Of a stretch of DNA of 64,000 bases, positions 51,357 to 60,420 are shown in pieces. The DNA comes from an uncultured Bacilli bacterium (GTDB lineage Bacteria > Bacillota_I > Bacilli_A > RF39 > UBA660). The notes beneath the pieces are model-generated. The model saw nothing but the letters and a program-made list of their open reading frames with translations. It searched no databases and was not told the origin of the DNA. The stretch spans positions 135,428-199,427 of the forward strand of contig CAKOON010000003.1 in NCBI GenBank assembly GCA_934098565.1. The letters are read 5' to 3'. How positions within the stretch are numbered: position 1 is the first letter of the stretch; each line of letters opens with the position of its first letter. A program made the position numbers and the translations under genes.

Positions 51357-52007
51357 ATGAATAATAAATTATTAACCAAAGTATTTGGGTGGATGGTATT
51401 AGGACTTCTAATAACTTTTGGTACCGGCTTTCTAGTTTCTCATAACGAGAACATTTTAATTAATGTTTTATCTGGTCCTGGACTTTTTCTTATCTTAATA
51501 ATGGAAATATTAATTGTTTTATTTTTATCATTTAGGATTACCAAAATGAGTCCGGCGGTTGCCAAAGCAAGTTTTATCCTGTATTCATTTGTAAACGGTC
51601 TATTTTTCTCAACCTATTTTGTTGAATTTGAAGTGGCGTCTTTAATTTTTATCTTCTTAGTTACTGCTATTGTTTTTGCTATTTTTGCTTTTATTGGCGC
51701 TGTTACCAAAATAGATTTAGAGAGACTTAGTACTTATTTATTTATGGGGCTAATTGGTATCATTATCTGTGGAATAATCAATATTTTTGTTGGTAGTTCT
51801 ACATTTGATTTTGTTTTATCAATTATCGGTATAATTATCTTTATTGGTTATACCGCCTATGATGTTAAAGTAATTATGAATACCGAGAAATTTGCTCTAA
51901 TACCGGAAGATAATCTTGCTATATATGGAGCACTACAACTATACTTAGATTTTATTAACCTATTTATTAGATTAGTTCAAATCTTTGCTAAAAATAGTGA
52001 CAACTAA
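51357..52007 (+). CDS. Bax inhibitor-1/YetJ (TMBIM) family membrane protein
   Basis: 216 aa with seven predicted helices and the family ending FIGYTAYDVKVI, then LAIYGALQLYLDFINLFI. The paired Asp residues typical of the pH-dependent calcium leak site are present (YDVK and YLDF). Likely a calcium channel or leak. GAGGAGGG precedes the ATG. Confidence 0.93.
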   Translation: MNNKLLTKVFGWMVLGLLITFGTGFLVSHNENILINVLSGPGLFLILIMEILIVLFLSFRITKMSPAVAKASFILYSFVNGLFFSTYFVEFEVASLIFIFLVTAIVFAIFAFIGAVTKIDLERLSTYLFMGLIGIIICGIINIFVGSSTFDFVLSIIGIIIFIGYTAYDVKVIMNTEKFALIPEDNLAIYGALQLYLDFINLFIRLVQIFAKNSDN

Positions 52008-52032
52008 AAAATCTCTGCAATAGAGATTTTTT
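52006..52032. terminator. Bidirectional terminator TMBIM / spoVS
   Basis: 11-bp perfect stem AAAAAATCTCT/AGAGATTTTTT with a 5-base loop. Confidence 0.9.
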
Positions 52033-52045
52033 CATTTTATAATAA

Positions 52046-52309
52046 TTATTTTAAAATATTGATTAATAATCTAATTGCCGTTTTTTCTTCGCCATTAATT
52101 AAAACGTCGTTAAAGGCAGGAACAATTCCAATGTTAATACCAGCCGGTGCCAAAAAACCTCTAGCGATGGCTACTGCTTTTACAGCTTGATTTAAGGAAC
52201 CAGCTCCTATTGTTTGTAATTCAACACTACCATTTTCTCTAAAGATATTCGCAATCGCACCAGCTACTTTACTAGGATTTGATTTTGATGATACTTTTAA
52301 AATTTCCAT
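52046..52309 (-). CDS. spoVS: Stage V sporulation protein S (SpoVS)
   Basis: 87 aa Alba-like protein. MEILKVSSKSNPSKVAGAIA, then SLNQAVKAVAIARGFLAPAG, is the family hallmark. SpoVS acts in spore-coat assembly in Bacillus but is widespread in non-sporulating bacteria, so it does not prove sporulation here. AGGAGG is 6 bases before the ATG. Confidence 0.96.
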   Translation of the reverse strand: MEILKVSSKSNPSKVAGAIANIFRENGSVELQTIGAGSLNQAVKAVAIARGFLAPAGINIGIVPAFNDVLINGEEKTAIRLLINILK

Positions 52310-52369
52310 AATTTCCTCCTAGAAAATATATATGCACTTATCAAAAAAACTTGACTACAAAATCAAGTT

Positions 52370-53110
52370 TTATGATATGGCACTAATGAAAATAGCGGCT
52401 CCAAGGACAATACCAATGCTTAAAATTAATAAAATATTTAGAAAAATGTTTAAGTAGCCAGCTCTTGAAAGTGGTCTTAACTCCTCAATACTAGGGTCGT
52501 AATAAGTTTCTTTATCTTGATAGTTACCATTAGTTAAAACTTTAACAAGTCCTTTATGTTTACTGTTCGTATCAGTATCTAAAGAAGTATCATTTAACTT
52601 TAATAAAGCCTCATCATAAAAATATACTTCCTTTGCTAGTCTTGAATTGTCATCATAATTAGTATTACTCCTAACCAAGGTAATTTTATTAACAAAAGTT
52701 CCTAAAAAATGTCTAAGTTCTTCGGTTAAATAGTCAAAAAACAACATTAAATTGTAATAGTATTCGTTGTATCTGTCTACAAAATCCATATCGCCACCAA
52801 AATTTTCATAAAATTTGTCCTCATATTCAAAATACATATTTTTGTTTTCATAGATGCGGAAAATTCGAAATATTTTTTTAGCACTTAATAATCTTTCTCT
52901 TAGATGGCGATAAAAGGAATTTGAACTATCATAAAATATTTCTTTAATATCAAAGCTTTCTAAAGATAACTTATTATTTTCAAAAACTAAGAATTTATCT
53001 TGCCAAGAAAACTCATTAAAAACTGGGAAAAAGCCCTTTAAATAATTAATAAAACTTATATTCTCATCACTTTTATCTACTGGAGTTGTATATTTAGAAG
53101 TACCATTCAT
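52370..53110 (-). CDS. Tail-anchored protein of unknown function
   Basis: 246 aa with a soluble charged front of about 215 residues and one C-terminal membrane helix (LNIFLNILLILSIGIVLGAA). The soluble part is mostly helical with many aromatic residues and is not recognised. GAGGG precedes the ATG. It is divergent from sufB. Confidence 0.6.
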   Translation of the reverse strand: MNGTSKYTTPVDKSDENISFINYLKGFFPVFNEFSWQDKFLVFENNKLSLESFDIKEIFYDSSNSFYRHLRERLLSAKKIFRIFRIYENKNMYFEYEDKFYENFGGDMDFVDRYNEYYYNLMLFFDYLTEELRHFLGTFVNKITLVRSNTNYDDNSRLAKEVYFYDEALLKLNDTSLDTDTNSKHKGLVKVLTNGNYQDKETYYDPSIEELRPLSRAGYLNIFLNILLILSIGIVLGAAIFISAIS

Positions 53111-53171
53111 GATTATACCCTCTATTCTAAAATAATTTTAACAAACAATTTCTATTTTTTCAATATTATAG

Positions 53172-53177
53172 TATAAT
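53172..53177 (+). promoter_or_regulatory. -10 box of sufB
   Basis: TATAAT ending 7 bases before an in-frame GTG (53185) and 16 before the ATG (53194). The -35 at 17 bases is poor (TTTCTA). The mRNA would have almost no leader. Confidence 0.5.
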
Positions 53178-53193
53178 ATGGTTCGTGATTATT

Positions 53194-54486
53194 ATGAAAG
53201 AAAAACTGAATAAAGAATTTGTTATTAATTTATCAAAGAAAAAACAAGAGCCCGATTGGATGCTAAAACATCGTCTTGCCGCTTATGAGAATTTCCTCCA
53301 TCAAAAAGAGCCTAACTTTGGTCCAGATATCCATATCAATTTTGACGAAATTTGTTATTATAAGGATAAAACCAATACTATGACCAATAAATGGGATAAG
53401 GTTGCTTGTAATATCAAGACGACCTTTGATGATTTAGGGGTTATTGAAGCCGAAAAAAAATACCTTGGTGGGGTTACTAATCAGTATGAGTCAGAGGTTT
53501 TTTACCATAATCAAACCCTTGGCAATGGCATTATTTTTACTTCTACTGATGATGCTTTGAAAAAATATCCAGAGTTATTTAAAAAATATTTTAATAATTT
53601 AGTCAAATATGAGGAAAATAAGTATACAGCTTTAAATAATGCGGTTTGGTCTGGCGGTTCCTTCATTTACGTACCTAAAGGTGTTAAGGTTGATAAGCCT
53701 TTACAAAGCTATTTTCGTATTGAAACAGAGTCCCTTGGTCAATTTGAACATACTATTATCATTGTCGATGACAATGCTGACCTTTCTTATATTGAAGGCT
53801 GTACTGCCACAGCTTATTCCAAAACCTCTCTTCATGCTGGTGTTGTTGAAATTTATGTCGGCAAAAACGCTAAATGTCGCTACTCAACAATTCAAAACTG
53901 GTCAACTGATGTTTATAATTTAGTAACTAAAAGAGCTATTGTTGATGATAATGGCCTAATGGAGTGGGTTGATGGCAATATCGGTAGTGGTTTAACGATG
54001 AAATATCCTTCTTGCATTTTGAAAGGTGATAATTCCGTTGGCAATTCAATAAGTGTTGCCTATGCAAAGCAAAATCAAGTTTTAGACGCCGGGGCTAAAA
54101 TGATTCATTTAGGTAAAAATACGAAGAGCAGTATTATCAGCAAATCGATTGCTGAAGCCGGGGGCATTGCTAACTATCGTGGTACGACTAAAATAACAAA
54201 GAATGCCTTTAATTCTGAGGCTACCATTAAATGTGATACTATTATTTTAGATGATATTTCCAAGAGCGATACTTTTCCTAAAAATATTGTTGGCAATCAA
54301 AGTTCAACGCTTACCCATGAAGCAACTGTGTCTAAATTAGACGCCGATAAGCTTTTCTACTTATGTAGTAAAGGCCTATCCGAAGACCAAGCTCGTGAGC
54401 TTCTAATTATGGGATTCATTACCGATTTTAAAAATGAATTACCGATGGAATATGCTGTTGAATTAAATCGTTTAATTAAAGAATAA
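53194..54486 (+). CDS. sufB: Iron-sulfur cluster assembly protein SufB
   Basis: 430 aa SufB/SufD-family scaffold: WSGGSFIYVPKGVKVDKPLQ, AGVVEIYVGKNAKCRYSTIQNW, then the sulfur-path Cys region and LTHEATVSKLDADKLFYLCSKGLSE. It forms Fe-S clusters with SufC and SufD. Neither is next to it, although suf genes are normally an operon. The start is ATG 53194; GTG 53185 in frame is possible. No Shine-Dalgarno sequence. Confidence 0.92.
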   Translation: MKEKLNKEFVINLSKKKQEPDWMLKHRLAAYENFLHQKEPNFGPDIHINFDEICYYKDKTNTMTNKWDKVACNIKTTFDDLGVIEAEKKYLGGVTNQYESEVFYHNQTLGNGIIFTSTDDALKKYPELFKKYFNNLVKYEENKYTALNNAVWSGGSFIYVPKGVKVDKPLQSYFRIETESLGQFEHTIIIVDDNADLSYIEGCTATAYSKTSLHAGVVEIYVGKNAKCRYSTIQNWSTDVYNLVTKRAIVDDNGLMEWVDGNIGSGLTMKYPSCILKGDNSVGNSISVAYAKQNQVLDAGAKMIHLGKNTKSSIISKSIAEAGGIANYRGTTKITKNAFNSEATIKCDTIILDDISKSDTFPKNIVGNQSSTLTHEATVSKLDADKLFYLCSKGLSEDQARELLIMGFITDFKNELPMEYAVELNRLIKE

Positions 54487-54503
54487 TAAAATTTTATGTG
54501 AGG

Positions 54504-54528
54504 CTCCACTTAATGTGGAGTTTTTTTT
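54504..54528 (+). terminator. Terminator of sufB
   Basis: Perfect 6-bp CTCCAC/GTGGAG stem with a 5-base loop and TTTTTTTT. Confidence 0.9.
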
Positions 54529-54959
54529 GAACTTTTAATTTGATAAAACTATTTTTGCTTAACTGAGAGAATTTAGTCTTTTAATTAACATTTTAAAAAC
54601 GATTAATAATTTTAATGAATTTTGCTTGCTTTACTAGAAAACCTACTATATTCTATATATCTATAAAAGATAACAAGTCCATATAAATTTTTCCTTATCT
54701 TATATGTTTGTCATTTTACAAGAGTGAAAAACAAATGCCAAAAGCTAAATAGGTAAAGAAGACTAAATAAGTTCAAAATTACTCGAAAAAAATCGATAAA
54801 TAACTAAAGTTCTAAAATCGTTTTGAACTCATTACAATGATTTCAGTTTGGACTAAACTAATTAAGAGTTTTTTTGTACAAAAATCTTCAAAAACTTAAA
54901 AATGTCAGTTTGCTTAAAAACTATAATCCTGATAATCTACCACCAGAAAGGAGGTTAAC
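54529..54959. other. Gene-free stretch with structured repeat copy B (minus orientation)
   Basis: No gene. On the minus strand 54714-54640 matches the 18135-18198 element. It has ATGACAAA, the 21-base segment 54705-54685 identical to 18141-18161, inner arms AAGATAA/TTATCTT, and a downstream TAGGTTT. The right end holds the ssb ribosome site AAAGGAGG. Confidence 0.55.
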
Positions 54960-55313
54960 ATGATTAATGAAGTGGTGCTGGTAGGACGTCTTACAAAAGA
55001 CTTAGAAGTCATAGAGACCGAATCAAAAAAAAGAGCATTGATAACCTTAGCTGTCCCTCGGAAGTTTAAAAATGTTGATGGTATCTATGAAACTGACTTC
55101 ATTCGGGTGGTTTTGTGGAATAATATTGCCTTAAATACGAAAGAATATTGTAAATGTGGCGATTTACTCGGAATTAAAGGCCGCTTACAAGTAAATGCGT
55201 ATAAAGATAGTGATAATAATACTCGCTATAGTACCGAAGTAATCGGAGAGTCAATAACATTTTTATCATCTAAACATACTGCCGAGACGATTGAAGAAGA
55301 ATTAGAAAGTTAG
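54960..55313 (+). CDS. ssb: Single-stranded DNA-binding protein, short form
   Basis: 117 aa OB-fold protein: MINEVVLVGRLTKDLEV, LAVPRKFK, TDFIRVVLWNNIA and GIKGRLQVNAY. It ends acidic (EETIEEELES-like tail) but lacks the long linker and DF tip of housekeeping SSB, so it may be a secondary SSB. A strong AAAGGAGG precedes the ATG. Confidence 0.9.
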   Translation: MINEVVLVGRLTKDLEVIETESKKRALITLAVPRKFKNVDGIYETDFIRVVLWNNIALNTKEYCKCGDLLGIKGRLQVNAYKDSDNNTRYSTEVIGESITFLSSKHTAETIEEELES

Positions 55314-55423
55314 CATAAATTTTATGACTTCACTTTATTTTCATCCTTTCTGTTTAATAGAAGCTGTAAGAATTAAAGAAGATTTTCATTTGTGCTAAAA
55401 GATGTTAATAAGTACTCAAAATG

Positions 55424-55465
55424 ACACAATCGTTACCTAACCATAAGTAATTATTGTGTTTTTTT
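55424..55465 (+). terminator. Terminator after ssb
   Basis: ACACAAT/ATTGTGT arms with inner TTAC/GTAA, then TTTTTTT. Confidence 0.75.
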
Positions 55466-55551
55466 GTTTTTCATTTATATTTTCTTGTCTTTCTTAAATT
55501 TACAATTATTAAGATAAATGATAAAATCTTATTAATTAGAAGAGGTGTTTT

Positions 55552-56019
55552 ATGGATAATAATCGGATTTTACATAGTTTAGGAGTTGCCAAAAAAATGG
55601 TGGAAATAGGCAGTGAAAAAGGCTTGAATCATGAGGATTTAGAAGATTTATTTACTCTTGGGATTAATCATGATATCGGTTACGAGTTTATAGATGGTTC
55701 CCATCATCACCAAAAAGGTGGTCTCATTTTAAAAAGAAATGGATATAAATATTGGCAAGAAGTTTATTATCATGGTCTTGTTCAAACGGAATATTCATCG
55801 CTTTTTTTAGATATATTAAATCAAGCTGATATGCAAATCGATAAGTATGGACATGATATTGGATACACTGGCCGTTTAGAAGATATTAAGTCTCGTTATG
55901 GTGAAGACTCCAAAGTCTATAAGACTTGTGTTGAACTGGTAAAGTTCATTACTAAAGATGAGGAGGTAGTAAAAAAAATTACTAAGGAAGTTAAAGAAGA
56001 AAGCAGTAGAAAGGACTAA
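55552..56019 (+). CDS. HD-domain phosphohydrolase
   Basis: 155 aa HD protein. Metal ligands are His in RILHSLGVA, HD in LGINHDIGYEF, and Asp in NQADMQID. Related proteins hydrolyse nucleotides or cyclic nucleotides. GAGGTG precedes the ATG. First gene of a run of small enzymes; the next starts 5 bases later. Confidence 0.85.
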   Translation: MDNNRILHSLGVAKKMVEIGSEKGLNHEDLEDLFTLGINHDIGYEFIDGSHHHQKGGLILKRNGYKYWQEVYYHGLVQTEYSSLFLDILNQADMQIDKYGHDIGYTGRLEDIKSRYGEDSKVYKTCVELVKFITKDEEVVKKITKEVKEESSRKD

Positions 56020-56024
56020 TTAAA

Positions 56025-56438
56025 ATGCTAAGAAAACACGCTATCCTCGTTATAAAGAATAAAAAAGAGGAATATTTACAATACTTTGAACCCAACTGGC
56101 AAAGTTATTTATTTTTAAATTGTAAATTGGAAAATTCTTATGATACAGCTAAAATATCTGAAGTAGTTTTAAAAATGCTAGGAACTGAATGCCAAAATAT
56201 AACTTATAAATTTTATAAAATTCATACTAAGTTTTCTGTAAAAGACCAAATAGATAAAGAATATCAACATTTCTTTTATTTAATTACCTTAAAAGATGCT
56301 ATAGGTGAAGAAAGAAAAGAATTCATTAAAAATAATATTCAATATAAATGGTTTAGCTTAGAAGAACTAGAACAAGGTTTAAGAATTCAAGCAGTCAATA
56401 GCGATATTGTTAGTTTTATTAAAGAAAATAAACTTTAA
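56025..56438 (+). CDS. Nudix-fold-like protein without a Nudix box
   Basis: 137 aa with a Nudix-like strand-helix pattern: KHAILVIKNKKEEYLQYFE near the N-terminus and QYKWFSLEELEQGL near the C-terminus, typical of Nudix hydrolases. The catalytic Nudix box (GX5EX7REUXEEXGU) cannot be found; the corresponding segment reads LENSYDTAKISEVVLKML. It is probably a binding protein rather than an enzyme. Confidence 0.6.
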   Translation: MLRKHAILVIKNKKEEYLQYFEPNWQSYLFLNCKLENSYDTAKISEVVLKMLGTECQNITYKFYKIHTKFSVKDQIDKEYQHFFYLITLKDAIGEERKEFIKNNIQYKWFSLEELEQGLRIQAVNSDIVSFIKENKL

Positions 56439-56483
56439 AGTAAAAAATGTTTATTATCAAAGAAAAGTATGGAGATGGAATAG

Positions 56484-57245
56484 ATGTATGGAGCAGTTAT
56501 TGGTGATTTAGCCGGAAGCATTTATGAATATGATCAGTTAAAGAGGATTAAACCTATAAAGATGGATAAAGTAATTCCAGATAATACTTTTTATAGCGAT
56601 GATACTATTCTTACGGTTGCTATCTGTGAGGCGGCTTTAAGTGGGGGCAATTATGCCTCTTATTTAAGAAAATATATTAAAGAGTATAGTAATTATCATC
56701 CCGATTTTAGTCCTTATTTTAAAAGTCCTTTTTCTCCTAATACGATGAAGTGGGCAAATTCTTCTTATGTTGGGACGAGTTTGGGTAATGGCGCAATGAT
56801 GCGAATTTCCGCTATCGGTTATCTTTTTGATATCGAAGAGGAAGTAATGGAAGAGGCCACCATAGCCACTATTCCTACCCATAATTCGAAAGAAGCTCTA
56901 AGTGCTGCGATGATTATTGCTTTAATGATATTTTATTTTCGAAAAGGCTTATCTAAGAATGAGGTTTATGATTTATTGAATTTAAGGGCTGTTTATACAC
57001 CATTTACCCATTTTAATACGACTTGTAAGGAAACTTTAAGTAATGTTTTATATGCCATATTTTATAGCACTTCTTTTAGCGATGCTATTAGACTTACTTT
57101 ACTTATGGGCGGAGATACAGATACTAATCTTTCGATAGTAGCCTCGGTGTGTGAGGCGTTATATGGTATTACCGATGATCTAATTAAAGGTGCTGAAGCC
57201 AAAATACCCAAGGACTTTTCTAAAATCTTAAGAAAAGTAAAATAA
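56484..57245 (+). CDS. ADP-ribosylglycohydrolase family protein
   Basis: 253 aa DraG/ARH-type all-helical hydrolase. GAVIGDLAGSIYE, FYSDDTILT (metal), GNGAMMRISAIG and MGGDTDTNLSIVASVCEALYG (metal) are the family motifs. Members remove ADP-ribose from proteins, DNA or small molecules. AGATGGA precedes the ATG. Confidence 0.93.
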   Translation: MYGAVIGDLAGSIYEYDQLKRIKPIKMDKVIPDNTFYSDDTILTVAICEAALSGGNYASYLRKYIKEYSNYHPDFSPYFKSPFSPNTMKWANSSYVGTSLGNGAMMRISAIGYLFDIEEEVMEEATIATIPTHNSKEALSAAMIIALMIFYFRKGLSKNEVYDLLNLRAVYTPFTHFNTTCKETLSNVLYAIFYSTSFSDAIRLTLLMGGDTDTNLSIVASVCEALYGITDDLIKGAEAKIPKDFSKILRKVK

Positions 57246-57435
57246 GAAAATATTAGGATAAATTAATAAATTTTAGAAAGGCTAGTAATTAAATAAACAA
57301 AGAATGTATGAATAGTAAAATAAAATTAATCGATACTAGTTATGGAAAAAATAGGGATGTAATTATTGACAACCTTAGTCAAGAAATAGGAAAAAATTAG
57401 AAAATAAATAAAAAACTTAAGAAAGAAGTAATGAC

Positions 57436-57948
57436 ATGAAAACAAAAATTATAAGCAAGACTTATTTAAGAGATATAGAAAAATATGAGTTGAAAGTCTA
57501 TTTAGATTTAGATGATTACTATATAAGTGTTAAAAAGTTAATTGCCTGTCGAGAAAAATACATTATTCATGATGATGTTTGTGTCATGGATGATGGATAC
57601 TATGTATTTGAAGTTATTCCTAAGGATAAAGATTATGCTATGCGTTTATTTTTAGATAGAGATAAAAAGCCTTTAGAATATTATTTTGATGTCTGTAAAA
57701 ATGTCAGGTTAGATGAAAAATATAATATTCCTATGTATGATGATTTGTACTTAGATGTAACTTGTCTTTTTGGTAATATTAATATTTTGGATGAAGATGA
57801 GCTCTTAGAAGCTTTTGATAACGGCGAGTTTTCTAAAGAAGAATTAGATAGTATTTATGCTACTAAAGATAGACTAGTTGAAGAAATAAAAAATAACACT
57901 AATCCTTGTATGCAAATAGATTATTTGAAATACTTGGAAAATATGTAA
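57436..57948 (+). CDS. DUF402-type phosphatase-like protein
   Basis: 170 aa. The C-terminal half has YYFDVCKNVRLDEKYNIPMY followed by YLDVTCLF, DELLEAFDNGEFSKEELD and a final helix. This is the DUF402 pattern, whose characterised members include nucleoside di/triphosphatases and FomD-like phosphohydrolases. AAGAAAG precedes the ATG. The next gene starts 1 base after it. Confidence 0.75.
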   Translation: MKTKIISKTYLRDIEKYELKVYLDLDDYYISVKKLIACREKYIIHDDVCVMDDGYYVFEVIPKDKDYAMRLFLDRDKKPLEYYFDVCKNVRLDEKYNIPMYDDLYLDVTCLFGNINILDEDELLEAFDNGEFSKEELDSIYATKDRLVEEIKNNTNPCMQIDYLKYLENM

Positions 57949-57949
57949 C

Positions 57950-58462
57950 ATGATAGATTATACAAAAATAATACTTGGTACTGGTTCTTATGACGCCGTT
58001 AAGTCTGGCAATACCGTTTCAATTACTGGTGATGGTGGCCATGCCTGGCACTACTTTGGACCTTCTTATAAAAAATTGGCTCCTAGATTAATAACTTATC
58101 AAGAATATGCCAATACCTTAAACTCTTTAGAAGTCTTAAAAAGCCAAATAAGTCTTCAAGAATATGAGTATTTAAAAAAGCAAAATGAACTTTGCTACAT
58201 AAAAAGCTACTATATAACGAGACTAAAAGACTTAAACGCCTACTACTTACTAGAAACATTGCAAGAAAAGTATGGCTTTCAAATAATTCTTCTTTGTCAT
58301 GAACCTGTAAATGAATTTTGTCATCGTAGACTTGTTGCCGATTATATTCATCTTCAAACGGGAATTTGTATTCCAGAAGTTGAAGTCTTTGCTAATGGCA
58401 GTATTACTAAAAAAGAGCCAATATCTTATGAACAAACTTTAAAAAGACTAATGAAATTATAA
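57950..58462 (+). CDS. DUF488 family protein
   Basis: 170 aa. The hallmark segment ILLCHEPVNEFCHRRLVADY is present in the C-terminal half. DUF488 proteins are small, sometimes linked to nucleic-acid repair, with the activity unknown. An N-terminal region with many Tyr precedes it. It is tightly coupled to the DUF402 gene. Confidence 0.8.
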   Translation: MIDYTKIILGTGSYDAVKSGNTVSITGDGGHAWHYFGPSYKKLAPRLITYQEYANTLNSLEVLKSQISLQEYEYLKKQNELCYIKSYYITRLKDLNAYYLLETLQEKYGFQIILLCHEPVNEFCHRRLVADYIHLQTGICIPEVEVFANGSITKKEPISYEQTLKRLMKL

Positions 58463-58477
58463 AAAAGGAAAAAATAT

Positions 58478-58957
58478 ATGAATTTATTAATAATAATTGA
58501 CCTCCAAGCAGCCTTTATAAATGAAAATACTAAAGAGGCTCCTGCTAAAATTCAGAAACTAATGACAACTCATCATTTTGACAAAATTATGTTTACCAAA
58601 TTTGTTAATTCCTTAACTAATCCGGTTTATACTAATATTAAATGGGATAAATGTTTAACCGAAGAAAGCAAGAAAGTTCTTCTGAATACTATAGACTGTC
58701 CGGTTTTATCCAAAAAAACTTATTCTGTTTTTACGCCTGAATTAAAAGATTATCTAACAAATAATAATATTAAGAAAATTTATTTATGTGGTATTGATAT
58801 TGAATGCTGTGTTCTCGTAAGTGCTTTTAATCTTTTTGAGAATAATTATGATGTTTATGTTTTAAAAGATTATTGTTTTTCGATGAATGGTAAAGAAACT
58901 TATGAAAATGCTATTGGTATCTTGAAAAGAAATATTGGAAAGGACAGAGTAATATGA
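58478..58957 (+). CDS. Cysteine hydrolase (isochorismatase/nicotinamidase-like)
   Basis: 159 aa with the triad of the family: Asp in IIDLQAAF (about residue 8), Lys in SKKTYSVF, and Cys in GIDIECCV. Shorter than typical PncA (about 180-210) and with no clear metal-binding DxHxxxH. It may deamidate nicotinamide or a related amide. It overlaps the kinase gene by 4 bases. Confidence 0.85.
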   Translation: MNLLIIIDLQAAFINENTKEAPAKIQKLMTTHHFDKIMFTKFVNSLTNPVYTNIKWDKCLTEESKKVLLNTIDCPVLSKKTYSVFTPELKDYLTNNNIKKIYLCGIDIECCVLVSAFNLFENNYDVYVLKDYCFSMNGKETYENAIGILKRNIGKDRVI

Positions 58958-59622
58958 CTTTAGAAGAATTAACAACCTATCTATTAAGTATATGTAAAGA
59001 AAATAATTATCGAAAAATATACATCTGTGGGAATGGTAGTAGTGGGAAGACAACTTTAAGTAAATCTCTTTATAATAAGGCTTCTACTATCGGAATATGT
59101 AACTTAATCTCTTTGGATGACTACTTAGTAGATATTACTCTTCGTAAAAATTCTATTTATACTTGGTATGAGAATGATAAGAAATATCAAGGAAGATATA
59201 CTTCTTCTTGTAAAGAATCATATGACTTAAAAAGTGTTTATGCTCTTTTATATAATCTTGATAATGGTCTAGATACATATTATTTCCCTCTAAGATATCA
59301 AGAAAAACATAATATTAGAAGATTATACACTAATTATACTTTAACTATCTTAGAAGGAGTAGGGACAGTCTTTTTAGATAAAGATGCTAATGAGTCCTTA
59401 ACCATTCTTCTAGGATGTTCTAAAGAATTAGAAATAAAAAGAAGGAGTAAACGAACTAAAGAACTTAAAAGAGATATTTCTGAGAACTTTGATGAAGTAA
59501 GAGCTAATGAGTATCGTGTGAATGTTTTAAGTCAAAAAGATACATTTGATTTAGTTATTACCAGTGATGAAGACTATAAGTACCATTTAGTTGGGGGAAA
59601 TTTAGTTGAAAATAATTCTTAA
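58954..59622 (+). CDS. P-loop small-molecule kinase (uridine/nicotinamide-riboside-kinase-like)
   Basis: 222 aa. Walker A CGNGSSGKTTLSKSL is at residues 26-40, SLDDYL is the acidic substrate loop, and a Lys/Arg-rich lid (KRRSKRTKELKRD) lies near 165-177. The plan is that of uridine kinases and NRK. The substrate is unknown. It is coupled to the cysteine hydrolase, which fits NAD salvage but does not prove it. Confidence 0.75.
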   Translation: MTLEELTTYLLSICKENNYRKIYICGNGSSGKTTLSKSLYNKASTIGICNLISLDDYLVDITLRKNSIYTWYENDKKYQGRYTSSCKESYDLKSVYALLYNLDNGLDTYYFPLRYQEKHNIRRLYTNYTLTILEGVGTVFLDKDANESLTILLGCSKELEIKRRSKRTKELKRDISENFDEVRANEYRVNVLSQKDTFDLVITSDEDYKYHLVGGNLVENNS

Positions 59623-59631
59623 GGAGCAAAA

Positions 59632-60282
59632 ATGACATTAAAAGATTTAAATAAAGAATATGATAAATTACAGAAAATTTATGGAGCCGAAGAACTAGAC
59701 TCTATATATAACGGGGGTTGTACGAATAATCCTGATATCTGCTTTGTTTTTATGAATCCAACAGGCAAGAATATCGCAAGTTTGAAGACTTGGCAAGGTC
59801 CTAAATACCCTTGGCTTGGTACGAAAAATATTTGGAAACTTTTTTATCAAGTAGACTTGTTAAGTGAAGATACTTTTAAGAAAATTTTAAATATGAAACC
59901 CAAAGACTGGGATTATACCTTTTCTTATCAGTTATACGAAGAATTAGATAGTAAGAAGATTTTTATTACTAACTTAGGTAAATGTACCCAATTAGATGCT
60001 AGACCTTTAAAAGATGAAGTTTTAAATAAATATTTAGATTTACTTTATGAAGAGATAAAACTAGTTAATCCGAAAGTTATTATTACTTTTGGTAATCAAG
60101 TGAGTTCACTTATCTTAAAGAAAAAGATATCGGTTTCTGAGACTAGAAAAAAGTATCATGAATTAACTCTTGGTGAGAAAACTTATCATGTTTATCCTGT
60201 ATATTATCCGGTTGGTAATGGTATTTTTAATATTGATAAAGCTATCCAAGATATTAAATGGATTAAAGACTATGAACTTTAG
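59632..60282 (+). CDS. Uracil-DNA glycosylase-superfamily protein
   Basis: 216 aa. VFMNPTGKN corresponds to the family motif 1, KIFITNLGKCT and PKVIITFGNQVS are core strands, and VYPVYYPVGNG stands at the usual HPS position. Related to the family 4/5-like glycosylases, but no iron-sulfur Cys set is apparent. It may repair damaged bases. GGAGC precedes the ATG. Confidence 0.78.
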   Translation: MTLKDLNKEYDKLQKIYGAEELDSIYNGGCTNNPDICFVFMNPTGKNIASLKTWQGPKYPWLGTKNIWKLFYQVDLLSEDTFKKILNMKPKDWDYTFSYQLYEELDSKKIFITNLGKCTQLDARPLKDEVLNKYLDLLYEEIKLVNPKVIITFGNQVSSLILKKKISVSETRKKYHELTLGEKTYHVYPVYYPVGNGIFNIDKAIQDIKWIKDYEL

Positions 60283-60420
60283 ATACCATAAAATTTTGAA
60301 AGTTGAATAATAAGTGAAGATGATAAAAAACTATTGTCTTCTTTTTGTTTTATTGATATCCTAGTAGGGATAAAATTATTAAAGAAGCTGGGTGTAAAAG
60401 AAGTAAGAAAGGAGTAAATT

